NCBI GenBank assembly: GCA_018360145.1 | Contig: SRPY01000018.1 | Span: 62,001 to 126,000, forward strand | Direction: 5' to 3' | DNA: 64,000 bases | From: Claviceps africana | Taxonomy: Eukaryota; Ascomycota; Sordariomycetes; Hypocreales; Clavicipitaceae | Part shown: piece after piece, positions 38,362 to 52,170 of the stretch | Layout: every line of letters starts with the position of its first letter | How positions within the stretch are numbered: position 1 is the stretch's first letter | The notes under the pieces: generated by a model | Seen by the model: the letters and a program-made list of their open reading frames with translations, nothing else | Databases searched by the model: none | What the model was told of the DNA's origin: nothing | Made by a program: the position numbers and the translations under genes

Positions 38362-41169
38362 CTTTTAGCTATAAGTAAAGTAGATATTTAGGATTTTATA
38401 GTAGTTTAATATCTATATTTTATAGTTTTTACCCTTAATATTACCTCTAAAGTAATAAGTATAAACTACCTTTTTAAAGCTATTTTAAATGCTATAAATA
38501 AAGGGAAGTTCTAAAGATCTATAAATTATACTACCTTTTTTTAATATTAAGTATATTGCTTTTAAAGCCACTCTCTTTTTATTAATAATACTAAAGGTAA
38601 TATAAAGGGTAGTTAACTATAGTTTATATAAGCTATTATCTTTTATAATAAAAACTCTATTATTAGTAATTATTGCTCCCTATATAGCGAATTCCTAATT
38701 TATAAAGTATAGGATATCTTTATAAAACTATTGTTTCTTTATATTACCCTAACCCTAAAAGCGCCACTCTATATATAGAACTAAAAAAGGTTTATAATTA
38801 TTAGTAGCTTTACTATTATTTATTAATAAATATTTACTATAGTATTTTACCTTTAAAGCGTTTTATTTTAGGATTTTATTATTTACTATAATATATTTAG
38901 TGCTATTAGCTCTATTAAGTTAATATAAGTAGCTAAAGCTATAGTATTTTTAAATATATTTAAAGGTAGCTTTATTTATAAAGTGCTTAGCTACTATTCT
39001 ATTAAATTACTATATTATAGAGTTTTAAAGTTAAGCTAAGTTAGTTATTTCTTTATTAAAACTTAGATTAAGTGTTTCTTTATTAAAGAAATTATTATTA
39101 TTTTAAAGTAAATTACTAAATAGCTTTTAGTATTTATTATTAGTTATAGCTATAGAGTTATTAAGTGTATAGAAGTTAGTAAATAATATATAAAGGTTAG
39201 CGGCTATATTAAAGGTAGCTAAATAAGTATAAAAGGCTATATTATAAATAATTAAGTTTATACTAAAGATATTAAATCTTTCTATATTAAGATTATATTC
39301 TTTTAACTTATTAATATAAAGGAAGTTATTATTATATTCTTTAAATTATATAAAACCTTATAAAGGATTTATTATTAGGGATTTATTTATTACTTCTATA
39401 TAAAATAGCATTAAAAAGAGTTAAAGAGGTATTAAAAAGCTTATAGTAGTTATAGTTAATAAATAGTTATTAAAGATATAAATAGGGAATTCTAAAAAGG
39501 TTTTTATAAAGCTCCTTTAAGCTTATTACTACTTTTAAATTAAGTTTTCTTAATTATTTACTATTATAAGTAAAAAATACTATTGTTTTTAATAGGTTTA
39601 AAGGATAATTAGTAGTATTTAAAAGTAATTTTAATAAATATAATTAGAAATAAAGAGAGGTAAGTAAAGAGTTAAATAAATAAAAATATAGGATTTATTT
39701 AAAAAAGGGGGATAATTAAAAAAGGTTATAGGGTTTTCTTAGTCTTAAATTATAAGGAATAAAGTAAGTTTAAAGTAAGCTATATAAATAAAGGACTATA
39801 GCTTAGAAGCTATAGTATTCTATAAGCGCTTATTAACTTATAAAGGTCTTTAATCCCTTTTTTTAAATATTTACTTAGTTTAGCTAGTTAATCTTAGTGT
39901 AAAGTAAGCTTAGTGCCCTTCCTTTACTATTTTATTTTCTAATTAATTAAGTGTTTTTAAAGGTATTCTTCTACTATTTTATTAGCGTTAACCTATATAT
40001 TTTCTTTAAATATCTATTAATTATCCTTTACTATATATCCTTTTTATTAAATAAGAAATTTAAGTTTAGGTTTCTACCCTTTTTTATAAAAAAAATAAGC
40101 CCTATAGCTGCTAATTTACTTAATTTCTTAGTAGTTTACCTTAAAGCTACCTTTAAAGGCTATTAAAGGTAGTATAGTAGCTTACCTTTAAAAAGAGTTA
40201 CTTCTTTATTATAATTTTTATAAATAAGCTACTAAAACCACTAAGTATATATAGAATTTAGCTAGGAAATCTAAATAAAAAGAAAGTAATAAGATTTACT
40301 TTAATACTTTAAAAGGCTTAGCTCTTTAAAGTAATTACTTTTTTTTAGATTTTTTTAAAAGCTTATATTTTAAATAAAGTTAAAGGTATACTATATTTTT
40401 AACGCTAATGTTTATTAAGTTATACTTAAAGTTATATTAGATTTTAATAAAGGTAGCTGCTATAGTAATAGTATATTTTACTTTTTATTAATATAAATAT
40501 TTAAAGATAGTAAGGTTAGCGTCCTTTAGGTTAAAGCTAATATCTTTTATACTATAAAGGAGGTCTATAACTAATAGCGGCTTATATTTAAGAACTAATT
40601 TATTAAAAGAATAACTAATAGCTATAGCTATTATATTATTTAAATAGTGCTATAGTATAAAAAGGATATTAACTTATAATATATTAAAGTTAGTTATTAT
40701 ATAAAAGTAAATTACTATTATTATAGTTTAGTTTTTTTTTTTAGCTAAACTATTAGTTTAAAGGTAGTATATAGTTAATATAAAGAGTTTAATACTAAAG
40801 GTATAAAATAGTGCTTTCTATAAGTTAAAGAGGAATTTAAAATTATAATTACTAATAATTTCTTTAAGGAAGCCTTAATTTATAAGGTATAGTAATTAAA
40901 GTAATAGTTTAGCTTAGATTTCTACTATATATATTTTATACCTTAGTATAAAGATAGTCTTCTTACTAAATAAATAATTTATTAGGTATAAAATATTTAA
41001 AGTGTTAAATCCCTTAACTAACTAAGCTATATTAATAGATAGTTTTTTTAGTATATTAATAATAAAATCTAGGGATATTATATAAAAAGGAGTGGGCTTT
41101 ATTTATAAAGAGTATATTTTACTAATAGCTTTATTTTATAATATAGAATTCTCTTTATATATAGGGTAG

Positions 41170-41407
41170 TGTTATGGTCTAGCCCGATTGGGCCATCGCG
41201 AGTGTCAGGCGCAGACATAGTGGGTTAGCACATCCTTTGCTAGCTGCGTGCCAGCTGCACTAGTTAGCTAGGACAAAAGGATACGTATTGATCAGAGTTG
41301 CAGGTCTCTGGTTAATTGACACTTATATTGCCGGTCGTACGCAGGGCTTGGCAACCGCCGCCAGCTGCAGGCTAAGCTAGGCTAGGTCAAAGACCTAGCC
41401 CATCACA
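41170..41407. mobile_element. Solo LTR of the TRIM family, 238 bp
   Basis: TGTTATGGTCTAGCCC ... AGCCCATCACA, flanked by TSD GGTAG (41165-41169, 41408-41412). Essentially free of RIP and the best preserved TRIM LTR here. Empty site in B near 51240. Confidence 0.92.
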
Positions 41408-42520
41408 GGTAGTATATAATATAATTATAGATTTACTTACTTATATTTAAAAAAACTACTACTTTTAACTCCTTAATTATATAGCTAATATTAAAGTAGT
41501 AGCGGTTATTATAAACTATAGTTAGAATTTCCTTTATATAATTATAGAGTATATATAGCTAGTAATATCCTTTAAAGTCTTAGTAGTATAATAATTTATT
41601 ATTATAAAGGTCTTAGCTATATATTAAGATTTATAGGTAATATTAGCTAAGTTATTATTATTTTTAGCAGTAGTTTATAATACTTTATTAAATATAGCTA
41701 TACTTTAAGTTAATATAGTACCCCGCTAATATAGCTTCTTTAAGCTAAGAATTAATTATAACTTTTACTATATAGTCTTTATTAAAATATATATAGGCAT
41801 TTAATTTATTAAAAGTACTACTATTTACTGCTTTTTAATAGCTAAGTTTAATAAAGAGTCTTAAAAGTATATTAAAAACTATATTTAAAACTTTAAAAAT
41901 ATAGATTATATATAAATTAAACTATAAAAGGTAGTTTATAACTTTTATTAATTTAAGGTTAGCTTTATTAAAATCTATTATTATAAGTAATATATAATAA
42001 ATAATCCCTTTTATTAAAGTATAATTTATTATAATATTAATAGAAGCGAGGTTAGATTAAGCTATTTTATATAGTTTATATATTCTTTATATAATAGTAG
42101 CAACCTTTACTTTAATTAAGCTATAGTGTTTTTTAATAGTAAAAGTAGGTTATAAAAGGAGGGGAATAGATTATAATTTATTACTATTAATATCCTTTTT
42201 AGAAATATTTATATTATTTTATTTTATATTAAGTTAAAAAGTATATAGACTAAACCCTTTTTTACATATATTAACTTTAAAAAAAAGTAGTTTCTTTAGA
42301 TTATAGTGCTAAAGGAGTACCTTTATATATAAAAGGTTATATAAGTTTTTAAAGGCTATAGTTTTCTCTTTAATAAATTTAAAGGTTTTAAACTTTACTA
42401 TTTATTTTTAAGCTTACTTTAAGAAGCTAAGTAGAATTTTATTTCTTTCCCTAACTTTTTATAAAAGGCTTATTTTTTTATTTTAAAGAAGGTAAATATA
42501 GAGATTAAACTATAGTATAC

Positions 42521-43189
42521 TGTGATGGGCTAGGTCTTTAACCTAGCTTAGCTTAGCCTGCAGCTGGCGGCGGTTGCTAAGCCCTGCGTACGACCGGCAA
42601 TATAAGTGTTAATTAACTAGAGACCCGCAACTCTAATTAATATATATCCTTTTATTTTAGCTAACTAGTATAGCTAGCACGTAGCTAGTAAAGGATATAC
42701 TAACCCTACTATATCTATACCTAACACTTATAATAGCTTAATTAAGCTAGATTATAACAGTTAATTAAAGTTTTAGGTTATAGGTTTAAGTCTCGCTAGC
42801 TACACACAGTTACAACAGGCGTAGCGGGGACTTAGCTTGGGCTTACAAGACCTAATTAGGCAAGTGGGTCTTAGGGGATATATGGGTATTGCTTAGAGGG
42901 TAGAGGCATGTAGGGCTAGTGGGGCGTTACGGGGCCCTAGCGGGGAGCTATATAATGGGCTAGGTCTTTAACCTAGCTTAGCTTAGCTTATAGCTAGCGG
43001 CGGTTGCTAAGCCCTGCGTATAACCGGTAATATAAGTGTTAATTAACTAAAGACCTATAACTCTAATTAATATATATCCTTTTGTCCTAGCTAACTAGTG
43101 CAGCTGGCATGCAGCTAGCAAAGGATGTGCTAACCCCACTATGTCTGCGCCTAACACTCGCAATGGCCCAATCGGGCTAGACCATAACA
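42521..43189. mobile_element. TRIM-like miniature LTR element, 669 bp (opposite orientation to the copy at 31280)
   Basis: LTRs of 239 bp at 42521-42759 and 42951-43189, core of 191 bp at 42760-42950, TSD TATAC (42516-42520, 43190-43194). The core includes AGGTTTAAGTC, B-box-like, just inside one LTR, and a GCGGGGAGC purine-rich tract just before the other. The latter would fit a polypurine tract if the element reads on the plus strand. Empty site in B near 50125. Confidence 0.9.
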
Positions 43190-45595
43190 TATACTAATGT
43201 AAAGGTAACCCACTATTTTAATAAAGGTTTTAAAATTGGCTAGTGTAGTTAGCATTTATAAATGCTTAAAAGCCTTTACTTTATTATCTATATTAATAAA
43301 GCTGTTTATATTAATAATAAACCTTAGTAGCTAAATAGAGGGATATTTAATAAAAGACTTACTAGCTAAGATATAAAGGTAAGCCTTATTAATAATATTA
43401 AAAACAATCTTAAAATAGTAAAGGTAGTCTTTAAAGGTATTTAAGAAAATTGCAATATTATTAATATAAACCTAAATAAAGTTATAGTTATAAAATAAGC
43501 AATTTATAAAGCGCTATATATATACTAATAAGTTCTTATACCCCTATATTATAATGTAGAATACCTCTACACCCTTTTTAAGATAATTACTATTTAGTTA
43601 TAATAGTCTAAATATACTAAAAGCTAATTAAAAAAACCTATAGTATTTAAAAGGGTTTTTTAATTCTTTTTATAGGTATTATTTATAATATTGCCTTAAT
43701 TAAGTAGTAGGTAAATATTTAGTATTATTATATAATTAACTAATTATATATTCATAACTCTATATGCTTTTATTACTTTACTAATTGTTTATTAAACAAT
43801 AAATCCTAAATATAGGTAAAGAGCCTTTTCTCTACTACTTAAAAATAATATTCTACTAACTTTATACTTTTTATTCTAAATTTTATAAAATTTTTTATAA
43901 TCCTTTTAACTAAAATTATAGATCTATAAGGATTTAATCTTATTTTACTATTTAAGGATAAAGTTAATATATATTTTATTTTTATTAACTATAAAGACTA
44001 CCCTTTTATCTTAATAAATATTAAATTTATTAAAGAGTTTAATAAATTAAGTAGCTATATTAATATTAAGGTTAGCTACTTTAACACTAAAGATATTATA
44101 AATAAATAAAATATTCTTAAGGTAGGAGATACTATATAATAATATCCCTTTATTAATAGCTTTAAAATTAAAGTCTTTATTATTTTTAAAGAGTTCTATA
44201 TCTTTAACTCTAAAGGCTATAATATCTTTAAAATAGTTAAAAATTAAGCTATTTAAAATAATAATATTATCTCTATAGAAAGCTATATATTAATAGATAT
44301 TAAGGATAGTATAATAGAAACTAACTAAACTTATAGCTTTAAGAGTTCTTAGCTGTTATTTTGTTTTAATATATAAAGGCTTATTAGTATTATTATAAAT
44401 AAAGAGTAGCTTCTCCTAACTCTATTAAATAAGAATATTAAAAATTTAATAGTGCTTTAAATAGAAATAGTAAATACTAGTTTTCTATTTATTTTAAAGG
44501 TCTTTCTACTTAATTAATAAAATCTCTATAGAATATAAAGGAATTATTATAATATAGGCTACTATAACCCTTTAAATTAATATTAAGTATAGTATATAAA
44601 AGATTTATCCCTTTACTATTATACTATAAACTATATAGAAAGTTACATTAAAATTAATAAAATTAATTTATATACTATAATTATATAAAAATTTTATACT
44701 AATAAGTATTTAAAGTATAAGGTTATTTATAATATTTATAATAACTATAAAGTAGTTAAAAACCTAAGTGCCTTTTATAGTATTAAGAATATAAAAGTTA
44801 AATATTACTATTTTAGTAATAAAGAATAAGGAATTTACACTATTTATTATTTTAAGGTTTTAGATGCTTTATTTAATATTATAGCTATTTTATTTAAGCT
44901 ATTTTTTATTAACTAAAATAAAGGAGGTTTTAGTATTTAAGTAGATTTTATATTCCTTACCTTTATTATTAAAATATACTAATATTTTAAGGTATATTAA
45001 GGCTTTTATTTTTCTATTAACTTTAAGCTACTTTAAGTAAATAATTATCTTTATAACTTAGCTATTAATAATTCTACTACTAAGCTTTATAATTATTAAA
45101 GGTACCTTAAGGTGGTTCTTTATATTAATATAGGTAATATAGGCATTTATATAGTTATTATTTAGTTCTAAGGCTAATATAGGCGTCTTACTAAGTGCTA
45201 TTATATTTATAGTTACTAAGAGATTATAGATTAAAAGGTTTAATACTTTAGTAATAATAATTAAAGGTATTTTATAATAATATAATAGATTAGTAATAGT
45301 TAAGTATATATTTATAAAATTTACTTTAAAAAAATTAAACTATTTACTATTATCTTTATTAATAATTTCTCCTTTTTCTATAAAGTAGTACTTTAAGGCT
45401 TTAAGTTTAGCCTCTTTAGCTATAGAATTAAAACCCTTACTATTTATAATAAAATATATTAGTTTACTATTAGCCTTTTATTTTTAATAAAACTTTAGGT
45501 TATATTTACTATTAAATTATAGTTTACTTAAGCTAAACTATAGTAGCTATAAATTAAGGCTATTTATTCCTACCTCTTTTAAAAGGGGTCCCCTT

Positions 45596-46574
45596 AAGGT
45601 AGATACAGTATTTAGCTACTATTTATTTTAAAGGGGGCTACTATTATTTAAGTAAGGGCAGAAATACCTCTTATATAAATAGTTATATAAAGGCATGTAC
45701 TAATGTCTTTAATTTAAGTAGTTATAATTTTATAAAGGATATTAAGTGCTATAGTATTTTTATTATTATAAGCTATATCCTTAGTTTTAAAAACTATTAT
45801 TATACTATTATAGGCTAAAGGTTTATTCTCTTAAATTGCTTCTAGGATTTTATTAATTTTAATAGATCTCTATATTATTATTAAGATATTCTAAATCCTT
45901 ATCTTTATTAAATACTTTTATAGCTAAATTAGCGTTAATCTTTATTTTTATTTTCTTAGTTTTCCTATAGTTCTTAGCTTCCTAAAGTATATTCTAAAGG
46001 TTATATCTTTTACTATTAATAAAGTTAATATATATAATATATTAATCTATTTCTAGTAGAGGAGGGTAAAGTTATTAAAGTTTTATATATAACTTAAAGT
46101 AAAGTTAAACTAATAGCTAAAAGTCATTAGATTTACTATTAGCCTATATATAATAGAAAACCTTTACTATAAAGTCCTTAAAGAACGTAGTACTAACTAT
46201 ATTATCCTTAAAGAATTTAGCTTAATTAAGCTAAGCTATAGCGTTTCAAAACTTAATACTAAACTTCTTTTAAACTATATAGAAAACTAAGTCTAAATTA
46301 CTAAAGATTATTATTTACTTTTAGTTATTAAGATACTATTTATATTAAGTTAGCGCTAGCCTTTAAAATAGGTATTAAATTTAGTGTTAGATTTAAGTTT
46401 AATAATTTAAGGTTATGTAACTATAGTAGTTCTTTACTATTTAAACCTAAAGATCTATATTACTAAAAATAGCTACCTTCCCTTTATAGTAAATAGCCTT
46501 ACTATTAATATCTTTAGAGTTAGTCTTAAGGTTAAGGTACTTAATATCCCTTATCTTCTATAAGGTATTAAAAT
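45596..46574 (-). pseudogene. Element A gag segment absent from element B
   Basis: AT-rich relic on the minus strand, continuous in element A with 57856-58190 once B is removed. No counterpart in B. The decoded minus frame has stops at Gln positions but no recognised domain. Confidence 0.55.
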
Positions 46575-46773
46575 TGTTACGGGACGGAATTCCTCACATA
46601 AAAGGAGGATTCCTAAGAACACAAGTAGAAAGACAACTTTATTACTACATACAACTATGCACCTATCTGTGACTTATATGTGTTCTCTTTTATAATTCCT
46701 CTTATAATTATTTATAATGTATTCTATAAGTTATAAATGCCTACGCTTTATATATTATATTTAGCGTGTAATA
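46575..46773 (+). repeat. 5' LTR of element B (199 bp)
   Basis: Outer half intact (TGTTACGGGACGGAATTCC), inner end degraded (GTGTAATA for GCGCAACA). Confidence 0.9.
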
Positions 46774-47579
46774 AGTAGTAGCAATTACTGTTTTTTTTAT
46801 ATATATTAAATTATAAATACAAAAGCTAACTACTTATATATTAATAACTAAAGAAGACTAATAGGCTTAAGATATTAAGCTAGTAACTCTAAGCCTCTCT
46901 TTAATTACTTAGAACTAAATCTAATAAGCGTACTAACTTTAAGCATTTTATAAAGATTTCCTAGAGTTTTAATATTATAAAAAACCTTTTCTCTTTTAAA
47001 AAGACACTAAAAACCTTAAAACTTTTATAAAATACTAATTTATAGATAGTAAGCTATAGATTTAGCTTAAGCCTATTTAAGTTAATTAACCTTACTATTA
47101 GAATTCTATAGATAGCCCTTTTATTAATAAAGAACTAAAAGCTATAAAAAGAATAATAAACTAGGTAGAAAAGTTTAGACTTTTAAATCTCTTTAAACTA
47201 AAAAATAGTCCCTTAGACTTACTATAAGCCTCTTTCTCTATTAATAGGCTAAGTACCCCCTTTTCTATAGAAACCTTTTAAATTAAATAAAAAGATATAT
47301 TAATAAAGAATAACTACAGCACTAGTAAAAGGGGACTGCTAAAGACCTTAAGATTTAACTTACTTTCACTAAAAGAGAATCCCTATAGCTCTTCCCCTAA
47401 AGGAGGGTATATAGATATAAACACTTAAGTAATTTCCTTTAATTCTATACTAGCCTTTATTAGCTAGGCTTAAAAGAAGGCTTTAATATCTATTAAGCTA
47501 AAACTAGCTTCTATAGAAATCTTTTAAGATAAGGTAATCTCTTTTTTAAAAGAGAAATTTAAATAATAAGACCTCTATA

Positions 47580-48560
47580 TTAAACAAACTAACGCTAATA
47601 TAATAGAGAATTTCCAGTGTATAATAGCGGAATTTCAAGTTGAAAACCAACGCGCTTTAGCGAACATCCGCTCGCCTAGCTAACAAAACCTTGAATCTCA
47701 ATTTGCAGGGCCGCCACCGACTAGCGAACCCCCTCTGAAAGAGGCAGGAATAGACAGCCTCGACCCATGGCCACCACGGTCCGGCCCAGGCAAACCACAA
47801 TTTAGCGGCGGACGTAACCTAAAGTTTTACTAAAAATAGGAGGCTGACGGTAAACCAGCGTATGTTATTATAGATAGCGAGGGTTTTAATCCTATAGCTA
47901 AAGAGGCTAAACTTAAAGCTTTAAAGTATTACTTTATAGAAGAAGGAGAAATTGTTAATAAAGATAATAGCGGATAGTTTAATTTCGTTAAAGCAAATTT
48001 TATAGATATATACTTAACTATTACTAACCTATTATATTATTATAAAATACCCTTAATTATTATTACTAAAGCGCTAAACCTTCTAACCTATAATCTCTTA
48101 GTAACTATAAATATAGTAGTGTTTAATAAAATACTTATATTAGCCTTAGAACTAAATAATAACTATATAAATACCTATATTACTTATATTAATATAAGGA
48201 ACCACCTTAAGGTACCTTTAGTAATTATAAAGCCTAATAGTAAAATTATTAGTAATTAAGTTATAAAGGTAGTTATTTACTTAAAGTAGCTTAAAGTTAA
48301 TAGAAAAATAAAAGCTTTAATATACTTTAAAATATTAATATATTTTAATAATAAAAGTAAAGGATATAAAATCTACTTAAATACTAAAACCTTCTCTATT
48401 TTAATTAATAAAGAATAGCTTAAGTAAAACAGCTATAATATTAAATAAAGCACTTAAAACCTTAAAATAGTAAATAGTATAAATTCCTTATTTCTTATTA
48501 TTAAAATAGCAATATTTAACTTTTATATTTTTAGCACTATAAGAGGCACTTAGGTTTTTA
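47580..48560 (+). pseudogene. Decayed gag-like region of element B
   Basis: Contains the only GC-balanced part of B (about 47615-47820). The plus frame reads SEPPLKEAGIDSLDPWPP then GKPQFSGGRNLKFY, followed by EAKLKALKYYFIEEGEIVNK. This is consistent with a gag polyprotein; no zinc knuckle was seen. Confidence 0.65.
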
Positions 48561-49299
48561 GCTACTTTATAGTTACTATAGATATTATAAATAACTTTAT
48601 ACCTTAAATGCTTATTAGTATAAAATTTATATATAATTACAGTATATAAATCGATTTTATTAATCTTAATATAACTTTCTATATAGTCTATAATATAGTA
48701 ATAAAGAGATAAATCTTTTATACACTATATTTAATACTAATTTAAAGGGTTATAGTAGCCTATACTATAATAATTCCTTTATATTCTATAGAGATTCTAC
48801 TAATTAAATAAAAAGACCTTTAAAATAAATAAAAAACTAGTATTTACTATTTCTACTTAAAGCACTATTAAATTTTTAATATTTTTATTTAATAAGGTTA
48901 GAAGAAGCTACTCCTTATTTATAATAACACTAATAAGCCCTTATATATTAAAATAAAATAATAGCTAAAAACTCTTAAAGCTATAAGTTTAGTTAGTTTC
49001 TACTATACTATCTTTAATATTTATTAATATATAGCTTTCTATAGAGATAATATTATTATTTTAAATAGCTTAATTTTTAACTATTTTAAAGATATTATAG
49101 CCTTTAGAATTAAAGATATAGAACTCTTTAAAAATAATAAGGACCTTAACTTTAAAGCTATTAATAAAGGGATACTATTATATAGTATCTTTTACTTTAA
49201 GAATATCTTATTTATTTATAATATCTTTAGTGTTAAAGTAGCTAACTTTAATATTAATATAGCTACTTAACTTATTAAACTTTTTAATAAATTTAATAT

Positions 49300-50100
49300 T
49301 TATTAAAATAAAGGGATAGTCCCTATAGCTAATAAAAATAAAATATATATTAACTTTATCCTTAAATAGTAGAATAAAGTTAAACCTTTATAGGTTTATA
49401 ACTTTAGCTAAAAAAATTATAAGAAATTCTATAAAATTTAGAATAAGAAGTATAAAGTTAGTAAAATATTATTTTTAAATAGCAGAGAAAAGGCTCTTTA
49501 CTTATATCTAAGATTTATTATTTAGTAAATAACTAATAAAGTAATAAAAGTATATAAAGTTATAGATATATAACTAGTTAACTATATAATAATATTAGAT
49601 ATTTACCTACTACTTAATTAAGGTAATATTATAAATAACACCTATAGAAAGAAGTAGAAAACCCTTTTAAACGCTATAGGTTTTTTTAATTAGCTCTTAG
49701 TGTATTTAAACTATTATAACTAAATAGTAATTATCTTAAAAAGAGGTATAAAGGTATTCTATATTATAATATAAAGGTATAAGAACTTATTAGTATATAT
49801 ATAGCGCTTTATAAATCGTTTATTTTATAACTATAACTTTATTTAAGTTTATATTAATAATATTATAATTTTCTTAAATACCTTTAAGGACTACCTTTAC
49901 TATTTTAAGATTGTTTTTAATATTATTAATAAGGCTTGCCTTTATATTTTAGCTAGTAAGTCTTTTATTAAATATCCCTCTATTTAGCTACTAAGGTTTA
50001 TTATTAATGTAAATAGCTTTATTAATATAAATAATAGAGTAAAGGCTTTTAAGTGCTTATAAATACTAACTATATTAGCTAATCTTAAAACCTTTATTAA
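49300..50100 (+). pseudogene. Decayed reverse transcriptase of element B
   Basis: Plus frame with Gln-position stops. VYINNIIIF at 49847-49873 stands for YIDDIVIF. It is preceded by an NRLFYNYNFI-like segment and followed by ASKSFIKYPSI, as in fungal gypsy RTs (KKSYIGYPSV form). Confidence 0.85.
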
Positions 50101-51199
50101 AATAGTAAGTTACCTCTACGCTAATATACTATAGTTTAATATCTATATTTACTCTCTTTAAAATAGAAAGATAAGCCTTTTATAAAAGGTTAGGGAAAGG
50201 AATAAGATTTTATTTAGCTCTTTAAAGTAAACTTAAAAATAAATAATAAAATTTAAAACTTTTAAATTTATTAAAGAGGAAACTATAGCCTTTAAAAACT
50301 TATATAACCTTTTATATATAAAGGTACTTCTTTAGTATTATAATTTAAAGAAACCACTTTTTTTTAAAGTTAATATATATAAAAAAGGGTTTAGCCTATA
50401 TACTTTTTAACTTAGTGTAGAATAAAATAATATAAATATTTTTAAAAAGGATATTAATAGTAATAAGTTATAATTTATTACCTTTCTCTTATAACTTACC
50501 TCTACTATTAAAAAACGCTATAGCTTAACTAAAGTAAAGATCACTACTATTATATAAAGAATATATAAACTATATAAAATAGCTTAATTTAACCTTACTT
50601 TTATTAATATTATAATAGATTATACTTTAGTAAAAAGGATTATTTATTATATATTACTTATAATAATAGATTTTAATAAAGCTAACCTTAAATTAATAAA
50701 AGTTATAAAATACCTTTTATAGTTTAACTTATATATAATCTATATTTTTAAAGTCTTAAATATAGTCTTTAATACACTTTTAAGACTCTTTATTAAACTT
50801 AGCTATTAAAAAGCAGTAAATAGTAATACTTTTAATAAACTAAACGCTTATATATATTTTAATAAAGACTATATAGTAGGAGTTATAATTAATTCTTAGC
50901 TTAAAGAAGCTATATTAGTAAGGTACTATATTAACTTAAAGTATAGCTATATTTTATAAAGCATTATAAACTACTGCTAAAAATAATAATAACTTAGCCA
51001 CTATTACCTATAAATCCTAATATATAGCTAGGACCTTTATAATAATAAATTATTATACTACTAAGACTCTAAAGGATATTACTAGCTATATATACTCTAT
51101 AATTATATAAAAGAAATTTTAGCTATAGTCTATAATAACTGCTACTACTTTAGTATTAGCTATATAGTTAAAGAGCTAAAAGCAGTAGTTTTTTTAAGT

Positions 51200-52170
51200 A
51201 TAAGTAAGTAAATCTATAATTATATTATATACTACCTTATATATAAGGAGAATTATATATTATAAAGTAAAGCTACTAATAAAATATACCCTTTATAGAT
51301 AAAGCCCACTTCTTTTTATATAATATCCCTAGATTTTATTATTAATATACTAAAGAAACTGTTTATTAATATAGCTTAGTTAGTTAAAGAATTTAACACT
51401 TTAAATATTTTATACTTAATAAATTACTTATTTAATAAAAAGACTATTCTTATACTAAGGTATAAAATATATATAGTAGAAATCTAAGCTAAACTATTAC
51501 TTTAATCGCTATACCTTATAGATTAAGGCCTCCTTAAAGAAATCGTTAATAATTATAATCTTAAATTCCTCTTTAACTTATAAAAAGCACTATTTTATAC
51601 CTTTAGTATTAAACTCTTTATATTAACTATATATTACCTTTAAACTAATAGTTTAATTAAGAGAAAGAACTAAACTATAATAATAGTAATTTACTTTTAT
51701 ATAATAACTAACCTTAATATATTATAGGTTAATATCTTTTCTATATTATAGCACTACCTAAATAATATAATAGCTATAGCTATTAGTTATTCTTTTAATA
51801 AGCTAGTTTTTAAATATAAGCTACTATTAGTTATAAACCTTCTTTATAATATAAAAGATATTAGCTTTAACTTAAAAAACGCTAACTTTATTATTTTTAA
51901 ATATCTATATTAATAAAAGGCAGAATATACTATTACTATAGCAGCTGCCTTTATTAAAATCTAATATAACTTTAAGTATAACTTAATAAATATTAGTATT
52001 AGTAATATAGTATACCTTTAACTTTATTTAAAATATAAGCTTTTAAAGAAACTTAAAAAAAAGTAGTTATTTTAAAGAGCTAAGCCTTTTAAAGTATTAA
52101 AGTAAATCTTACTACTTTCTTTTTACTTAGATTTTCTAGCTAAATTCTATATATATTTAATAGTTTTAGT
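51200..52170 (+). pseudogene. Decayed integrase of element B
   Basis: IVNNYNLKFLFNLQKALF, then YYLQTNSLIKRKNQT at about 51540-51680, matches the integrase core (SDRDxKFxSxLWxALF and YHPQTDGxSERxNQT forms). The catalytic Asp and Glu positions are lost by G-to-A change. Confidence 0.85.

Larger units (their letters stand above)
37855..45595 (-). pseudogene. Element A pol region with three further insertions
   Basis: Reverse complement of element B 47722-54251. Order on the minus strand from 45595: gag-like end, protease/RT (RT box near 43450), integrase near 41000, then an unassigned continuation. The 71-codon plus-strand frame at 39951-40166 has a twin at 52450-52235 in B and is antisense to pol; it is a shadow, not a gene. 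Confidence 0.75.

Noticed and set aside
39951..40166. 71-codon frame with a near-identical twin at 52235-52450
   Set aside because: The twin exists only because of the A/B inverted duplication. Both are antisense to the decayed pol of A and B.
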